Positions 1 through 8,689 of a stretch of DNA of 64,000 nt are shown in pieces. A program made the translations under genes and the position numbers. The notes under the pieces were generated by a model, which worked only from the letters and a program-made list of their open reading frames with translations, searched no databases and was not told the origin of the DNA. Positions within the stretch are counted from its first letter, which is position 1, and each line of letters begins with the position of its first letter. Origin of the DNA: JANQIO01 sp036351375 (GTDB lineage: Bacteria > Pseudomonadota > Gammaproteobacteria > Pseudomonadales > Halieaceae); NCBI GenBank assembly GCA_036351375.1, contig JAZBOY010000245.1:1-64000 (forward strand). The letters run 5' to 3'.

Positions 1-52
1 TATAGGCCGTCGCAGTGGTCAGACCTGTTACCGAATACGGATGGTTTGAGAG

Positions 53-1024
53 ATGAAAGGCGTACTGGATAACGCGGCACTGGGCAGCTCACGGGAAGCC
101 CCCATGAAAGCGCAGGTTGACCGCGCTGCGGCCGAGATCGGCAAAGTGCTGCTGGGCAAGGAAAACCAGGTTCGCCTGTCCCTGTGCTGCCTGCTGGCCC
201 GCGGCCACCTGCTGATTGAAGACCTGCCCGGCATGGGCAAGACCACGCTGTCACACGCCTTGGCCAGCGTCCTCGGCCTCAGCTATAACCGCATCCAGTT
301 CACCAGCGACCTGTTGCCCGCTGACATCCTCGGTGTGTCGGTGTTTGACCAGGCCAGCAATGCCTTCAGTTTCCATCCCGGGCCGGTGTTTTCCCAGCTA
401 CTGCTGGCAGATGAAATCAACCGCACCACGCCGCGCACCCAGAGTGCGCTGCTGGAGGCCATGGGCGAAGGGCAGGTGACGGTGGAGGGCGAGACCCGCG
501 CACTGCCGGAGCCGTTCTTTGTCATCGCCACCCAGAACCCCGTACACCAGTCCGGCACCTATCCGCTGCCGGAATCCCAGCTCGACCGTTTCCTGATGCG
601 CCTGGAGCTGGGTTACCCGGACCCGGCGGCCGAACGCCAGATGTTCATGCGCGACGGCTCGGCGCCCCGGCCTGAAGCGCTGGACGCCTGCCTCAGCCTC
701 GAGCAGCTTGCCGCCATCCGTGCCGCCGTGGATGAAGTACACGCCTCTGACAACCTGCTCGACTACCTGCAGCGGCTGGTGGCCTATACCCGCAATTCCG
801 CGGAGTTTGCCTACGGCCTGTCACCGCGGGGCGCCCTGGCATTGTTGCAATGCGCGCGTACCTGGGCGCTGATGGAAGGCCGCAGCCACGTGGTGCCGGA
901 AGACCTGCAGACAGTACTCCCGGCCGTGGCGACCCACCGCCTGGTTCCCACCAGTGACTATGCCGGCGACGCCAGCGCGCTGGTGCACGAACTGCTGCTC
1001 AACGTCGACGTCATTCCCGGCTGA
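53..1024 (+). CDS. MoxR-family AAA+ ATPase
   Basis: MoxR ATPases act as chaperone-like regulators, usually paired with a DUF58 protein. Visible parts are a P-loop (LPGMGKTT, about residues 58-65), Walker B (LLLADEIN, about 116-123), sensor 1 (FVIATQNP) and a C-terminal SPRGALAL motif typical of the lid. The annotated start gives 323 aa; an in-frame ATG at 104 would give about 306 aa, nearer the usual length and just ahead of the conserved core, so the start is uncertain. It ends 7 bp before the DUF58 gene and opens the MoxR-DUF58-transglutaminase operon. Confidence 0.93.
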   Translation: MKGVLDNAALGSSREAPMKAQVDRAAAEIGKVLLGKENQVRLSLCCLLARGHLLIEDLPGMGKTTLSHALASVLGLSYNRIQFTSDLLPADILGVSVFDQASNAFSFHPGPVFSQLLLADEINRTTPRTQSALLEAMGEGQVTVEGETRALPEPFFVIATQNPVHQSGTYPLPESQLDRFLMRLELGYPDPAAERQMFMRDGSAPRPEALDACLSLEQLAAIRAAVDEVHASDNLLDYLQRLVAYTRNSAEFAYGLSPRGALALLQCARTWALMEGRSHVVPEDLQTVLPAVATHRLVPTSDYAGDASALVHELLLNVDVIPG

Positions 1025-1031
1025 GACCGCC

Positions 1032-2057
1032 GTGCTGAAAGCCGCCTTCTCTGATTCCTGGCAGCGTTACCGGGAGCGGGCGCAGCGGCGCTGGAAGCGC
1101 TGGCTCAATCGACGTATCCCGCCGGCCAAGCAGGTGACGCTGGACCAGAAGCGCATCTTTATTTTCCCCACGCGCATCGGCTTCTTCTTTCTCTTCACGC
1201 TGCTGGTCATGCTGGTAGCCGCCATCAACTACCAGAACAACATGAGCTTTGCGCTCACCTTCCTGCTGGTGAACATCTTCGTGGTGGCGGTGTTGCATAC
1301 CTACGGGAACCTGGCCGGGCTTACTGTGCACGCGGTGCGCGCCTCACCGGTGTTTGCCGGTCAGCGCGCCGAGTTCGAGATCATGGTGTCGCGGGCGGGA
1401 CGGCGCCAGTACTTCGGCCTGCATTTCGACTGGCTCAAGCAGGACTCAGCCATCATCAACCTGGATGACCGTGAGCAGCAGCATGTGAAGCTGTACCTTC
1501 GCACCGAGCGCCGGGGCTGGTACAAGCCCGACCGGCTGCGACTGGAAACTGTGTACCCGCTGGGGCTGCTGCGGGCCTGGACCTGGCTCGATCTCGATAT
1601 ACGCGCCCTGGTATACCCGCGGCCGCTGGCCAGCGGGGAACTGCCGGGCATCAGCTCTGACCAGCCCGACGGCATGGCTGAACCGATTCCCGGCAGTGAT
1701 GACTTCTACGGCCTGCGCGACTACCAGCGCGGCGATTCCCTGCGGCACGTTTTCTGGAAAAGCGTGGCCAAGGGCCAGCCCCTGCAGAGCAAACAGTACA
1801 CGGCCTATGCCGATCGCAGTGTCTGGCTGGACTGGGCTCTGTTCGAGGGGCTGCCGCCGGAACAGCGTCTTTCACACCTGTGCTACTGGGTGCTGGAATT
1901 CGATCGTCGCAACGAGGAGTATGGACTGCGCCTGCCCGGCGTGAGCCTGGAGCCCGACAGCGGCGAGAACCACCGACTTACGGCGCTACGCCAGCTGGCC
2001 CTGTGGGGCAGCGTAACCAGTCTAGCGGACGATTCCGGGATGAAGGCGGCGGCATGA
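1032..2057 (+). CDS. DUF58 domain-containing membrane protein
   Basis: A 341-aa protein starting at GTG 1032, seven bases after the MoxR stop. An upstream in-frame ATG at 954 lies inside moxR and adds residues that look like an out-of-frame shadow, so I reject it. Two hydrophobic segments (roughly residues 35-80, containing a FFFLFTLLVMLVAA stretch) are followed by a soluble region with the DUF58 signature GSDDFYGLRDYQRGDSLRHV. In MoxR operons DUF58 proteins are thought to be clients or partners of the ATPase. The stop overlaps the next start (ATGA). Confidence 0.9.
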   Translation: MLKAAFSDSWQRYRERAQRRWKRWLNRRIPPAKQVTLDQKRIFIFPTRIGFFFLFTLLVMLVAAINYQNNMSFALTFLLVNIFVVAVLHTYGNLAGLTVHAVRASPVFAGQRAEFEIMVSRAGRRQYFGLHFDWLKQDSAIINLDDREQQHVKLYLRTERRGWYKPDRLRLETVYPLGLLRAWTWLDLDIRALVYPRPLASGELPGISSDQPDGMAEPIPGSDDFYGLRDYQRGDSLRHVFWKSVAKGQPLQSKQYTAYADRSVWLDWALFEGLPPEQRLSHLCYWVLEFDRRNEEYGLRLPGVSLEPDSGENHRLTALRQLALWGSVTSLADDSGMKAAA

Positions 2058-4039
2058 AGCTCGAGGAGCAGGTACCGCGCAACGCGCTGGTGTGGATCAT
2101 TGCCACCCAGTTCGTGCTGCTGTTTCCGCACCTGGGCCGCATACCCCTGTGGGTGCTGGTGCTGTATGCCGCCACCGCGCTGTGGCGGACCATGGTTTAC
2201 CTCGGTCGCTGGTCCTTCCCGGGGGGCTACCTCAAGAGTAGCCTGACGGTGATTTGTTTCAGCGGCGTGTGGGTGAGCTACGGCACGCTGATCGGGCTTG
2301 AGCCCACGGTGGCGCTGTTGCTGATTGCCTATTCACTGAAACTGATTGAACTGGCCAACCAGCGCGACGCGTACATGCTGGTGTTCATCGCCTACTTTGT
2401 GTGCCTGACCGAGTTCCTGTTCAGCCAGGAGCTGCTGGTGACCCTGTATATGTGCATCGCGGTGCTGGTCAACACCACCTCGCTGGTCGCCCTGCACCAG
2501 CCCGGCCAGGACCGCTTTACCTTCAGCACCATTCGCCGGGCCGGCACTATGATGCTGCAGGCGGTACCTTTAATGATCCTGCTGTTTGTGGTGTTCCCGC
2601 GCATCGGGCCCCTGTGGAACGTGCCATTGAAGTCTCACGAGGCGCGCTCCGGCATGAGTGATTTCATGAAGCCCGGCGACGTGGCCAACCTGAGCCTCAG
2701 TGATGAGGTCGCTTTCCGGGTGCAGTTCGAGGGCGACGTGCCAGCACGCCGGGACCTCTACTGGCGCGGTCTGGTGCTCAGCAAGCTGGAGGAGGGTGCC
2801 TGGCGCAGCCTGCGCTGGCGCGACATTCCCGGCGACCAGCGCCGGCCGGAACAGCCCGAGCTGGCCGGGGCGTCCGTCGACTACAGCGTGATCATGGAAC
2901 CCACCCAGCAGAACTGGCTGTTCGCGCTACCCTACGCCACGACACGCGACCGTGGAATCCTGCGCACCAACGACTTCCGCCTGGTGTCCCCGGTGGAGGT
3001 GCAGGACCAGAAGCACTACGAGGTCAGGAGCTGGCTGGAGGTGCCGCTGGAGGCTGAACTGGGCGACTGGCGTCGCGGGGTGGATACCAGCCTGCCGGCG
3101 ATCGGCAACCCCAGGACGCGGGTACTCGCGGAGCAGATGTTTGCGGCCTCGGGCGGCGACCCGGAGACTTACGCCCGCGCGGTGCTGGAGATGTTTCGCG
3201 AGCAGGACTTCTACTACACCCTGCGCCCGCCGCTACTGGGTGAGAACCCGGTGGACCAGTTCCTGTTCAGCACCCGCCGCGGCTTCTGTGAACACTACGC
3301 CTCGGCTTTCACCTGGCTGATGCGTGCCGCCGGTGTGCCGAGCCGGGTGGTAGGCGGTTACCAGGGCGGCGAGGTCAACCCCGTCAACGGCACGGTGATC
3401 GTGCACCAGTTCGATGCCCACGCCTGGAACGAAGTCTGGCTGGAGGGGCAGGGCTGGGTGCGCATGGATCCCACCTTTGTCATCGCGCCGGCGCGCATCG
3501 AGTACGGCCTCGAACAGGCCCTGGCGGAGGAAGGCAGTTTCCTGGCAGGTTCTCCGCTGTCGCCGCTGCGCTTCCGCAACGTCGGTTGGGTCAACAACCT
3601 GCGTTTGCAGCTCGACGCCATCAACTACCGCTGGCAGCTGTTTGTGCTCAGCTACAACCAGGAGCAGCAGTACCAGATCCTCAATCGCCTGCTGGGCACT
3701 GTTGGACAAACCCAGCTGGTGATCATCATCGTCGGCATCTGGGCGCTGCTGCTGGTGCCGCTGGTGATCATCATGGTCTGGCGCAACCGCGGCCCACGGC
3801 TTGACGCCGCCACGCGTTACTACCAGGATTTCTGTCGGCGGCTACAGGGCGCCGGCATCCAGCGCCCGGGTCATGAGGCACCCTCCGACTTTGCCCGTCG
3901 CGTCGCGGCACAGAACCCGGCCTGGGAGGCGGAGGTGGCAGCGATCACGCAGTGTTACGAAAACCTCGCCTATGCAGGCGACGGCGACCCCGCGGCGCTT
4001 GCAGAGCTGAAGCGCCGGGTCAGGGCATTCAGGGTGTAA
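2054..4039 (+). CDS. tgpA: TgpA-type membrane transglutaminase (DUF3488/DUF4129)
   Basis: A 661-aa inner-membrane protein close in length to Pseudomonas TgpA. The ATG at 2054 overlaps the DUF58 stop; a longer ORF reading back into DUF58 is rejected. An N-terminal cluster of about six membrane segments (residues 10-200) precedes a periplasmic transglutaminase core with a complete apparent triad: Cys412 (RRGFCEHYASAF), His456 (HQFDAHAWNEVW) and Asp472 (RMDPT). A further membrane helix lies near residue 555-575, followed by a cytoplasmic DUF4129-like tail. TgpA is periplasmic and growth-essential in P. aeruginosa; the MoxR-DUF58-TgpA order is conserved. Confidence 0.93.
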   Translation: MKLEEQVPRNALVWIIATQFVLLFPHLGRIPLWVLVLYAATALWRTMVYLGRWSFPGGYLKSSLTVICFSGVWVSYGTLIGLEPTVALLLIAYSLKLIELANQRDAYMLVFIAYFVCLTEFLFSQELLVTLYMCIAVLVNTTSLVALHQPGQDRFTFSTIRRAGTMMLQAVPLMILLFVVFPRIGPLWNVPLKSHEARSGMSDFMKPGDVANLSLSDEVAFRVQFEGDVPARRDLYWRGLVLSKLEEGAWRSLRWRDIPGDQRRPEQPELAGASVDYSVIMEPTQQNWLFALPYATTRDRGILRTNDFRLVSPVEVQDQKHYEVRSWLEVPLEAELGDWRRGVDTSLPAIGNPRTRVLAEQMFAASGGDPETYARAVLEMFREQDFYYTLRPPLLGENPVDQFLFSTRRGFCEHYASAFTWLMRAAGVPSRVVGGYQGGEVNPVNGTVIVHQFDAHAWNEVWLEGQGWVRMDPTFVIAPARIEYGLEQALAEEGSFLAGSPLSPLRFRNVGWVNNLRLQLDAINYRWQLFVLSYNQEQQYQILNRLLGTVGQTQLVIIIVGIWALLLVPLVIIMVWRNRGPRLDAATRYYQDFCRRLQGAGIQRPGHEAPSDFARRVAAQNPAWEAEVAAITQCYENLAYAGDGDPAALAELKRRVRAFRV

Positions 4040-4051
4040 ACCTGTGAGCAC

Positions 4052-4069
4052 CCCGGGCGAGGGCCCGGG
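4052..4069. terminator. GC-rich hairpin between convergent genes
   Basis: A perfect 7-bp stem (CCCGGGC at 4052-4058, GCCCGGG at 4063-4069) with a 4-nt loop lies between the tgpA and acnB stops. Neither strand has a following T tract, so the terminator call rests on position and stem strength only. Confidence 0.4.
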
Positions 4070-4090
4070 ATGTTCAGTCTGGCCGTCGGA

Positions 4091-6706
4091 TCAGGCCGAT
4101 AGTTCCTGGATTTCCACCGCGGCGATGCGGGCGCCATCTTCGGCACGCTGCTGGAACTCGGCAATCTGGTCGAAGTTCATGTAGCGGTAGATATCGGCTG
4201 ACATGGAGTCCAGGCTGGCGGCGTACTCGAGGTACTCGGCAGCGGTTGGAATGCGACCGAGAATTGCCCCCACTGAGGCCAGCTCCGCTGAGGTCAGGTA
4301 CACATTGGCGCCGTCGCCCAGCCGGTTGGGGAAGTTGCGGGTGGAGGTGGACAGTACCGTGCTGTTGGCCGCCACGCGCGCCTGGTTGCCCATGCACAGC
4401 GAGCAACCCGGCATTTCGGTGCGGGCGCCGGAGCGGCCGTAGATGCTGTAGAAGCCTTCTTCCATCAGCTGGTGCTCGTCCATCTTGGTGGGCGGCACGA
4501 TCCACATGCGGGTGGTGATGGAGCCCGGATGCGCTTCCAGCAGCTTGCCGGCGGCGCGGAAATGGCCGATGTTGGTCATGCAGCTGCCGATGAATACCTC
4601 GTCGACCCCGTCGCCGGCCACGTCCGAAAGCGTGCGGGCGTCGTCCGGGTCATTGGGCGCGCAGACGATTGGCTCGACAATTTCCGACATGTTGATTTCG
4701 ATGACCGCGGTGTACTCGGCATCGGCATCGGCGCGCATCAGGGTCGGGTTCTCCAGCCACTCTTCCATCTTGCGGGCGCGGCGCTCCAGGGTGCGGGCAT
4801 CGCCGTAGCCGTCAGCGATCATGGAGCGAAGCAGCACGATGTTGGAACGCAGGTATTCGGCCACCGTCTCCTCACTGAGATCAATGGTGCAACCTGCCGC
4901 CGAGCGCTCTGCAGAGGCGTCGGACAGCTCGAAGGCCTGTTCGACGGTGAGATCCCTGAGGCCCTCGATCTCGAGAATGCGTCCGGAGAAGATGTTTTTC
5001 TTGCCCTTCTTTTCTACCGTCAACAGGCCCTGTTTGATGGCGTACAGGGGAATCGCGTGCACCAGGTCGCGCAGGGTGATGCCGGGCTGGCGCTCACCGC
5101 TGAAACGCACCAGCACCGATTCAGGCATGTCCAGGGGCATGACGCCGGTGGCGGCGGCAAAGGCCACCAGGCCTGAGCCGGCCGGGAAGGAGATACCCAT
5201 CGGGAAGCGGGTGTGGGAGTCACCGCCGGTGCCCACGGTGTCGGGCAGCAGCATACGATTCAGCCAGGAGTGGATGATCCCGTCGCCCGGGCGCAGGGAG
5301 ACTCCGCCGCGGGTCATGATGAAGTCGGGCAGGGTGTGCTGGGTGTCGATGTCCACCGGCTTGGGGTAGGCCGCGGTGTGACAGAAGGACTGCATGGTCA
5401 GGTCGGCGGAGAAGCCGAGACAGGCCAGGTCCTTGAGTTCGTCACGCGTCATCGGCCCGGTGGTGTCCTGGCTGCCGACGGTAGTCATGCGCGGCTCGCA
5501 GTAGGTGCCGGGACGAACGCCGTCCATACCGCAGGCCTGGCCCACCATTTTCTGCGCCAGCGTGAAGCCCTTGCCGGTGTCGGCTGGCTGCTCCGGCTTG
5601 CGGAACAGGTCTGACTCGGGCAGCCCCAGGGACTCCCGGGCGCGCGTGGTCAGGCCACGGCCGATGATCAGGTTGATGCGGCCGCCCGCGCGTACCTCGT
5701 CCAGCAGCACGTCGGACTTCAGTTCGAATTCCGAGAGCACGTCGCCGGATTCGGAGAGGATCTTGCCGTCGTAAGGGCGAATCTCGATCACGTCGCCCAT
5801 GCCCAGGTCGTCGACCGGGGCCTCGAACACCAGCGCGCCGGCGTCTTCCATGGTGTTGTAGAAAATCGGTGCGACCTTGCCGCCGATGCAGATACCGCCG
5901 GACTTCTTGTTGGGTACACCTTCCATTTCCTCGCCGAAGAACCACAGCACCGAGTTGGTGGCGGACTTGCGTGAGGAGCCGGTGCCCACCACGTCGCCGA
6001 CGAAGGCCACCTGCAGGCCCTTGGCCTTGATGTCCTCGATCTGCTGCATCGGTCCCTTAACGCCGTGCTCCTCGGGCTCGAGGCCTTCGCGGGTCATCTT
6101 GTACATGGCCAGGGCGTGCAGGGGAATGTCGGGGCGCGACCAGGCGTCGGGAGCGGGGGAGAGGTCGTCGGTGTTGGTCTCGCCGGTGACCTTGAACACT
6201 ACCGCCTTGATCGATTCGGGCACTTCCGGCTCGCTGGTAAACCACTCGCCGTCGGCCCAGGATTGCATGACCGCCTGCGCGTTGGTGTTGCCGCCGCGGG
6301 CCAGTTCTTCCACGTCGTGAAAGGCATCAAACATCAGCAGCGTGTGCTTGAGCTGCTCGGCGGCGACCGCGCCTAGCGCCTCGTCGGACAGCAGGCCCAC
6401 CAGGGTTTCGATGTTGTAGCCGCCGAGCATGTTGCCCAGCAGGCGCACCGCTGCTTCGCGGTCGATGAGCGGGCACTCGGTCTCGCCCTTGGCCACGGCC
6501 GACAGGAAGCCTGCTTTCACGTAGGCGGCTTCGTCCACGCCCGGCGGTACCCGTTCGCTGATCAATTGCAGCAGGGTGTCTTCTTCACCGGCCGGCGGTG
6601 CCTTCAGGAGTTCTACCAGTTGGGCCACCTGCTCGGCGTTGAGAGGCTTCGGCGGGATGCCCTGGTCGGCCCGTTCCTGTACATGTTCACGGTAGGCTTC
6701 TAACAC
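4091..6706 (-). CDS. acnB: Bifunctional aconitate hydratase 2 / 2-methylisocitrate dehydratase
   Basis: AcnB interconverts citrate and isocitrate in the TCA cycle and can dehydrate 2-methylisocitrate. The 871-aa product starts at GTG 6706 with AGGAG eight bases upstream; the resulting N-terminus VLEAYREHVQERA matches the E. coli start, so a 903-aa version reaching 6802 is rejected. [4Fe-4S] ligands fall at Cys709 (SCMTN), Cys768 and Cys771 (CSLCMGN), one residue off the E. coli numbering. A perfect TATAAT (minus, 6751-6746) lies upstream with a palindrome in the promoter spacer. AcnB links to the propionate route encoded later in the window, though not in an operon with it. Confidence 0.97.
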   Translation of the reverse strand: MLEAYREHVQERADQGIPPKPLNAEQVAQLVELLKAPPAGEEDTLLQLISERVPPGVDEAAYVKAGFLSAVAKGETECPLIDREAAVRLLGNMLGGYNIETLVGLLSDEALGAVAAEQLKHTLLMFDAFHDVEELARGGNTNAQAVMQSWADGEWFTSEPEVPESIKAVVFKVTGETNTDDLSPAPDAWSRPDIPLHALAMYKMTREGLEPEEHGVKGPMQQIEDIKAKGLQVAFVGDVVGTGSSRKSATNSVLWFFGEEMEGVPNKKSGGICIGGKVAPIFYNTMEDAGALVFEAPVDDLGMGDVIEIRPYDGKILSESGDVLSEFELKSDVLLDEVRAGGRINLIIGRGLTTRARESLGLPESDLFRKPEQPADTGKGFTLAQKMVGQACGMDGVRPGTYCEPRMTTVGSQDTTGPMTRDELKDLACLGFSADLTMQSFCHTAAYPKPVDIDTQHTLPDFIMTRGGVSLRPGDGIIHSWLNRMLLPDTVGTGGDSHTRFPMGISFPAGSGLVAFAAATGVMPLDMPESVLVRFSGERQPGITLRDLVHAIPLYAIKQGLLTVEKKGKKNIFSGRILEIEGLRDLTVEQAFELSDASAERSAAGCTIDLSEETVAEYLRSNIVLLRSMIADGYGDARTLERRARKMEEWLENPTLMRADADAEYTAVIEINMSEIVEPIVCAPNDPDDARTLSDVAGDGVDEVFIGSCMTNIGHFRAAGKLLEAHPGSITTRMWIVPPTKMDEHQLMEEGFYSIYGRSGARTEMPGCSLCMGNQARVAANSTVLSTSTRNFPNRLGDGANVYLTSAELASVGAILGRIPTAAEYLEYAASLDSMSADIYRYMNFDQIAEFQQRAEDGARIAAVEIQELSA

Positions 6707-6745
6707 GGTAAAAACTCCTGGGAGGTGGCTTAACAACGGGAGGCG

Positions 6746-6774
6746 ATTATAGCTCAAGCGGCATTTTGCCGCAC
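6746..6774 (-). promoter_or_regulatory. acnB promoter with palindrome in the spacer
   Basis: The minus strand has a consensus -10 (TATAAT, complement of 6746-6751). A 17-bp spacer would put the -35 at 6774-6769, where the match is poor. A perfect inverted repeat, GCGGCA-TTT-TGCCGC at 6758-6772, covers the spacer and -35 edge, as an operator would. The predicted 5' UTR is about 33 nt. Confidence 0.5.
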
Positions 6775-6827
6775 GAGGGAGAAGCCAATACTGTGCATTC
6801 ACCGGGGTGATACCCTAAAATGCCGGG

Positions 6828-7283
6828 ATGCTCGAAACCCGCGTTAAAACCCCCTGTATCGGTGTGTGTTCCACTGGCATCGGCGACCGCGTTTGCCGTG
6901 GCTGCAAGCGCTTCGCCCATGAGGTCATCAACTGGAACGGCTACAGTGAGTCGGAGAAGAGACTCATCGATCAACGCCTCGGCGACTTCCTGAGCCGCTG
7001 CACGCAGAACAAGCTGCAGGTGCTGGATGCTGAATTGCTGGAGCAGCAGCTTGTCTCCCGGCAGATAGCCTATCCCGCCCACCGCGATGTTTACTGCTGG
7101 GCCTACGCCTTGCTCAAGGCAGGTGCCAGCCAGATCGGCGACCCTTCGGAGTACGGCCTGCAAATCGACGCCGAGTTTCGGGAGCTGCCGCTGGCGGAGC
7201 TGCGCAAGGTCATCGACGAGGAGTTCTATATTCTGTCAGAGGCCTACTACGAGCGCTACATCAGCATTGTGGAGACCGCCTGA
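6828..7283 (+). CDS. DUF1289 protein with long C-terminal extension
   Basis: A 151-aa protein. Residues 8-45 carry a DUF1289 motif (PCIGVCSTGIG, then CRGCKR), a four-cysteine motif predicted to bind Fe-S or metal. Most DUF1289 proteins are short; here about 100 further residues without a recognised domain follow. No Shine-Dalgarno is visible, and a TAAAAT -10-like box ends six bases before the ATG, so the mRNA may be leaderless. Its TGA overlaps the miaE ATG by one base, implying translational coupling and perhaps a shared role in tRNA modification. Confidence 0.85.
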   Translation: MLETRVKTPCIGVCSTGIGDRVCRGCKRFAHEVINWNGYSESEKRLIDQRLGDFLSRCTQNKLQVLDAELLEQQLVSRQIAYPAHRDVYCWAYALLKAGASQIGDPSEYGLQIDAEFRELPLAELRKVIDEEFYILSEAYYERYISIVETA

Positions 7284-7936
7284 TGGCGGCACCGAGCAAC
7301 AATGAGCTCGACCGCCTGGTAGGCCCGCTGAGGGAATTCCTGGGCTGCGAGACGCCGGCGGCGTGGATCGACTGGGCCCTGGCCAACCCCGATCTGTTGC
7401 TAATCGACCACGCCAATTGCGAGAAAAAGGCGGCGTCGACCGCGCTAAACCTGATCTTCCGCTACACGGAGTTCCCCGAGCTGCTACACAAGCTTTCGAG
7501 GCTGGCACGCGAGGAGCTCCGGCATTTCGAACAGGTGCTCAAGCTCATGCAGCAGCGAGGCATCGATTACCAGGTCATTGGCGCGGCGCGCTATGCCAGC
7601 GGCTTGCGCGCCGGCGTGCGCTCAAACGAACCCGGCAGGCTGGTCGATACCCTGGTGGTAGGCGCAATTATCGAGGCGCGCTCCTGCGAGCGCTTCGCGG
7701 CGCTGGCGCCACATCTCGATAAAGAACTGGCGGCGTTCTATCGTTCGCTGCTGAAGTCGGAGGCCCGGCATTTTCGCGACTACCTGAAGCTGGCAGAACA
7801 GGCGTCAAATGCGGAAGAGGTGGCACGCAGGGTGGAAGTCTTCCTCACCCTGGAGCAACCGCTGATCCAGGGCGAGGACAGTGAATTCCGCTTTCACAGC
7901 GGGATTCCCTCTAAGCTTTCTGCGCTAAGCGCTTGA
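7283..7936 (+). CDS. miaE: tRNA-(ms2io6A37)-hydroxylase MiaE
   Basis: MiaE is an O2-dependent diiron enzyme that hydroxylates ms2i6A37 in tRNAs reading UNN codons. The 217-aa protein shows a ferritin-like ligand set: Glu47 (DHANCEKKA), Glu78 and His81 (EELRHFE), Glu131 (EARSCE), Glu160 and His163 (SEARHF). Length matches the family. It overlaps the DUF1289 gene (TGATG), and the downstream ppiB is convergent. Confidence 0.95.
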   Translation: MAAPSNNELDRLVGPLREFLGCETPAAWIDWALANPDLLLIDHANCEKKAASTALNLIFRYTEFPELLHKLSRLAREELRHFEQVLKLMQQRGIDYQVIGAARYASGLRAGVRSNEPGRLVDTLVVGAIIEARSCERFAALAPHLDKELAAFYRSLLKSEARHFRDYLKLAEQASNAEEVARRVEVFLTLEQPLIQGEDSEFRFHSGIPSKLSALSA

Positions 7937-7958
7937 AATAAAAACGCTTTTCTTCAAG
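7927..7958 (+). terminator. Weak terminator-like hairpin after miaE
   Basis: AAGCG (7927-7931) pairs with CGCTT (7945-7949) over a 13-nt loop, followed by a T-rich stretch. An alternative CTTGAA/TTCAAG pairing (7932-7937 with 7953-7958) is mutually exclusive. The stem is short, so the call is tentative. Confidence 0.3.
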
Positions 7959-7989
7959 TTAAAGTGGATTGAGAGCTTGCTGGACGGCC

Positions 7990-8484
7990 TCAGTCCGTCA
8001 CTTCTACTGACTCGATGACCACATCCTCCCGGGGCACATCCTGGTGACCGCCGGCAGATCCGGTGGCGACACCCTTGATGGCGTCTACCACCTCGGTGCC
8101 TGCGACAACCTTGCCGAAGACTGCATAGCCCCAGCCCTGGGGAGTGGGTGAGCTGTGGTTCAGGAAGTCGTTGTCCTTCACGTTGATGAAGAACTGCGCG
8201 GTGGCCGAGTGCGGATCCATGGTGCGAGCCATGGCGAGGGTGTAGCAGTCGTTCTTGAGGCCGTTGTCGGCTTCGTTCTCGATGGGCGCGCCGGTGGGCT
8301 TCTGGTTCATACCAGGCTCAAAGCCGCCGCCCTGGATCATGAAGCCGTCGATCACGCGGTGAAAGATGGTGCCGTTGTAGAAGCCGTCTTTGGCATAGGC
8401 GAGGAAGTTCTCGCTGGACTTCGGTGCCTTCTCGAAATCGAGTTCAATGGAAATGTCGCCGTGGTTGGTCTTCAGTACGATCAT
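7990..8484 (-). CDS. ppiB: Cytoplasmic peptidyl-prolyl cis-trans isomerase (cyclophilin)
   Basis: A 164-aa single-domain cyclophilin without a signal peptide, the same length as E. coli PpiB. Active-site motifs are present: FHRVIDGFMIQGG with the catalytic Arg, TAQFFINV and GYAVFGKV. It catalyses proline isomerisation during folding. The start has a GAGG element upstream. It is transcribed divergently from glnS and faces miaE. Confidence 0.95.
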   Translation of the reverse strand: MIVLKTNHGDISIELDFEKAPKSSENFLAYAKDGFYNGTIFHRVIDGFMIQGGGFEPGMNQKPTGAPIENEADNGLKNDCYTLAMARTMDPHSATAQFFINVKDNDFLNHSSPTPQGWGYAVFGKVVAGTEVVDAIKGVATGSAGGHQDVPREDVVIESVEVTD

Positions 8485-8643
8485 GGAAACCTCGTTTGCT
8501 GGAATGGTTTGCGGGCAGTGACGCTCGTCAGGTCGCGCATGATACGAGGTTTTCCACCGGCAGGGCTACAGCTGCCTCGCGGTGGCCCAGTAAATGTTCG
8601 CCGGGCGGCTGTCAGCACACTACAGAAACCCGCGGTTGTTCCC

Positions 8644-8649
8644 TATAAT
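8644..8649 (+). promoter_or_regulatory. Consensus -10 box upstream of glnS
   Basis: A perfect TATAAT lies 41 bp before the glnS start in the ppiB-glnS intergenic space. No good -35 hexamer is present at 16-18 bp, so activity may need an activator or upstream elements. Confidence 0.42.
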
Positions 8650-8689
8650 ACGCGCCCTTCGAACTACCGCCGGCCAGGACTTCAGCCCA

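Noticed and set aside
3586..3804. Small forward ORFs within tgpA (3414-3804)
   Set aside because: Other-frame shadows of the transglutaminase gene without start signals.
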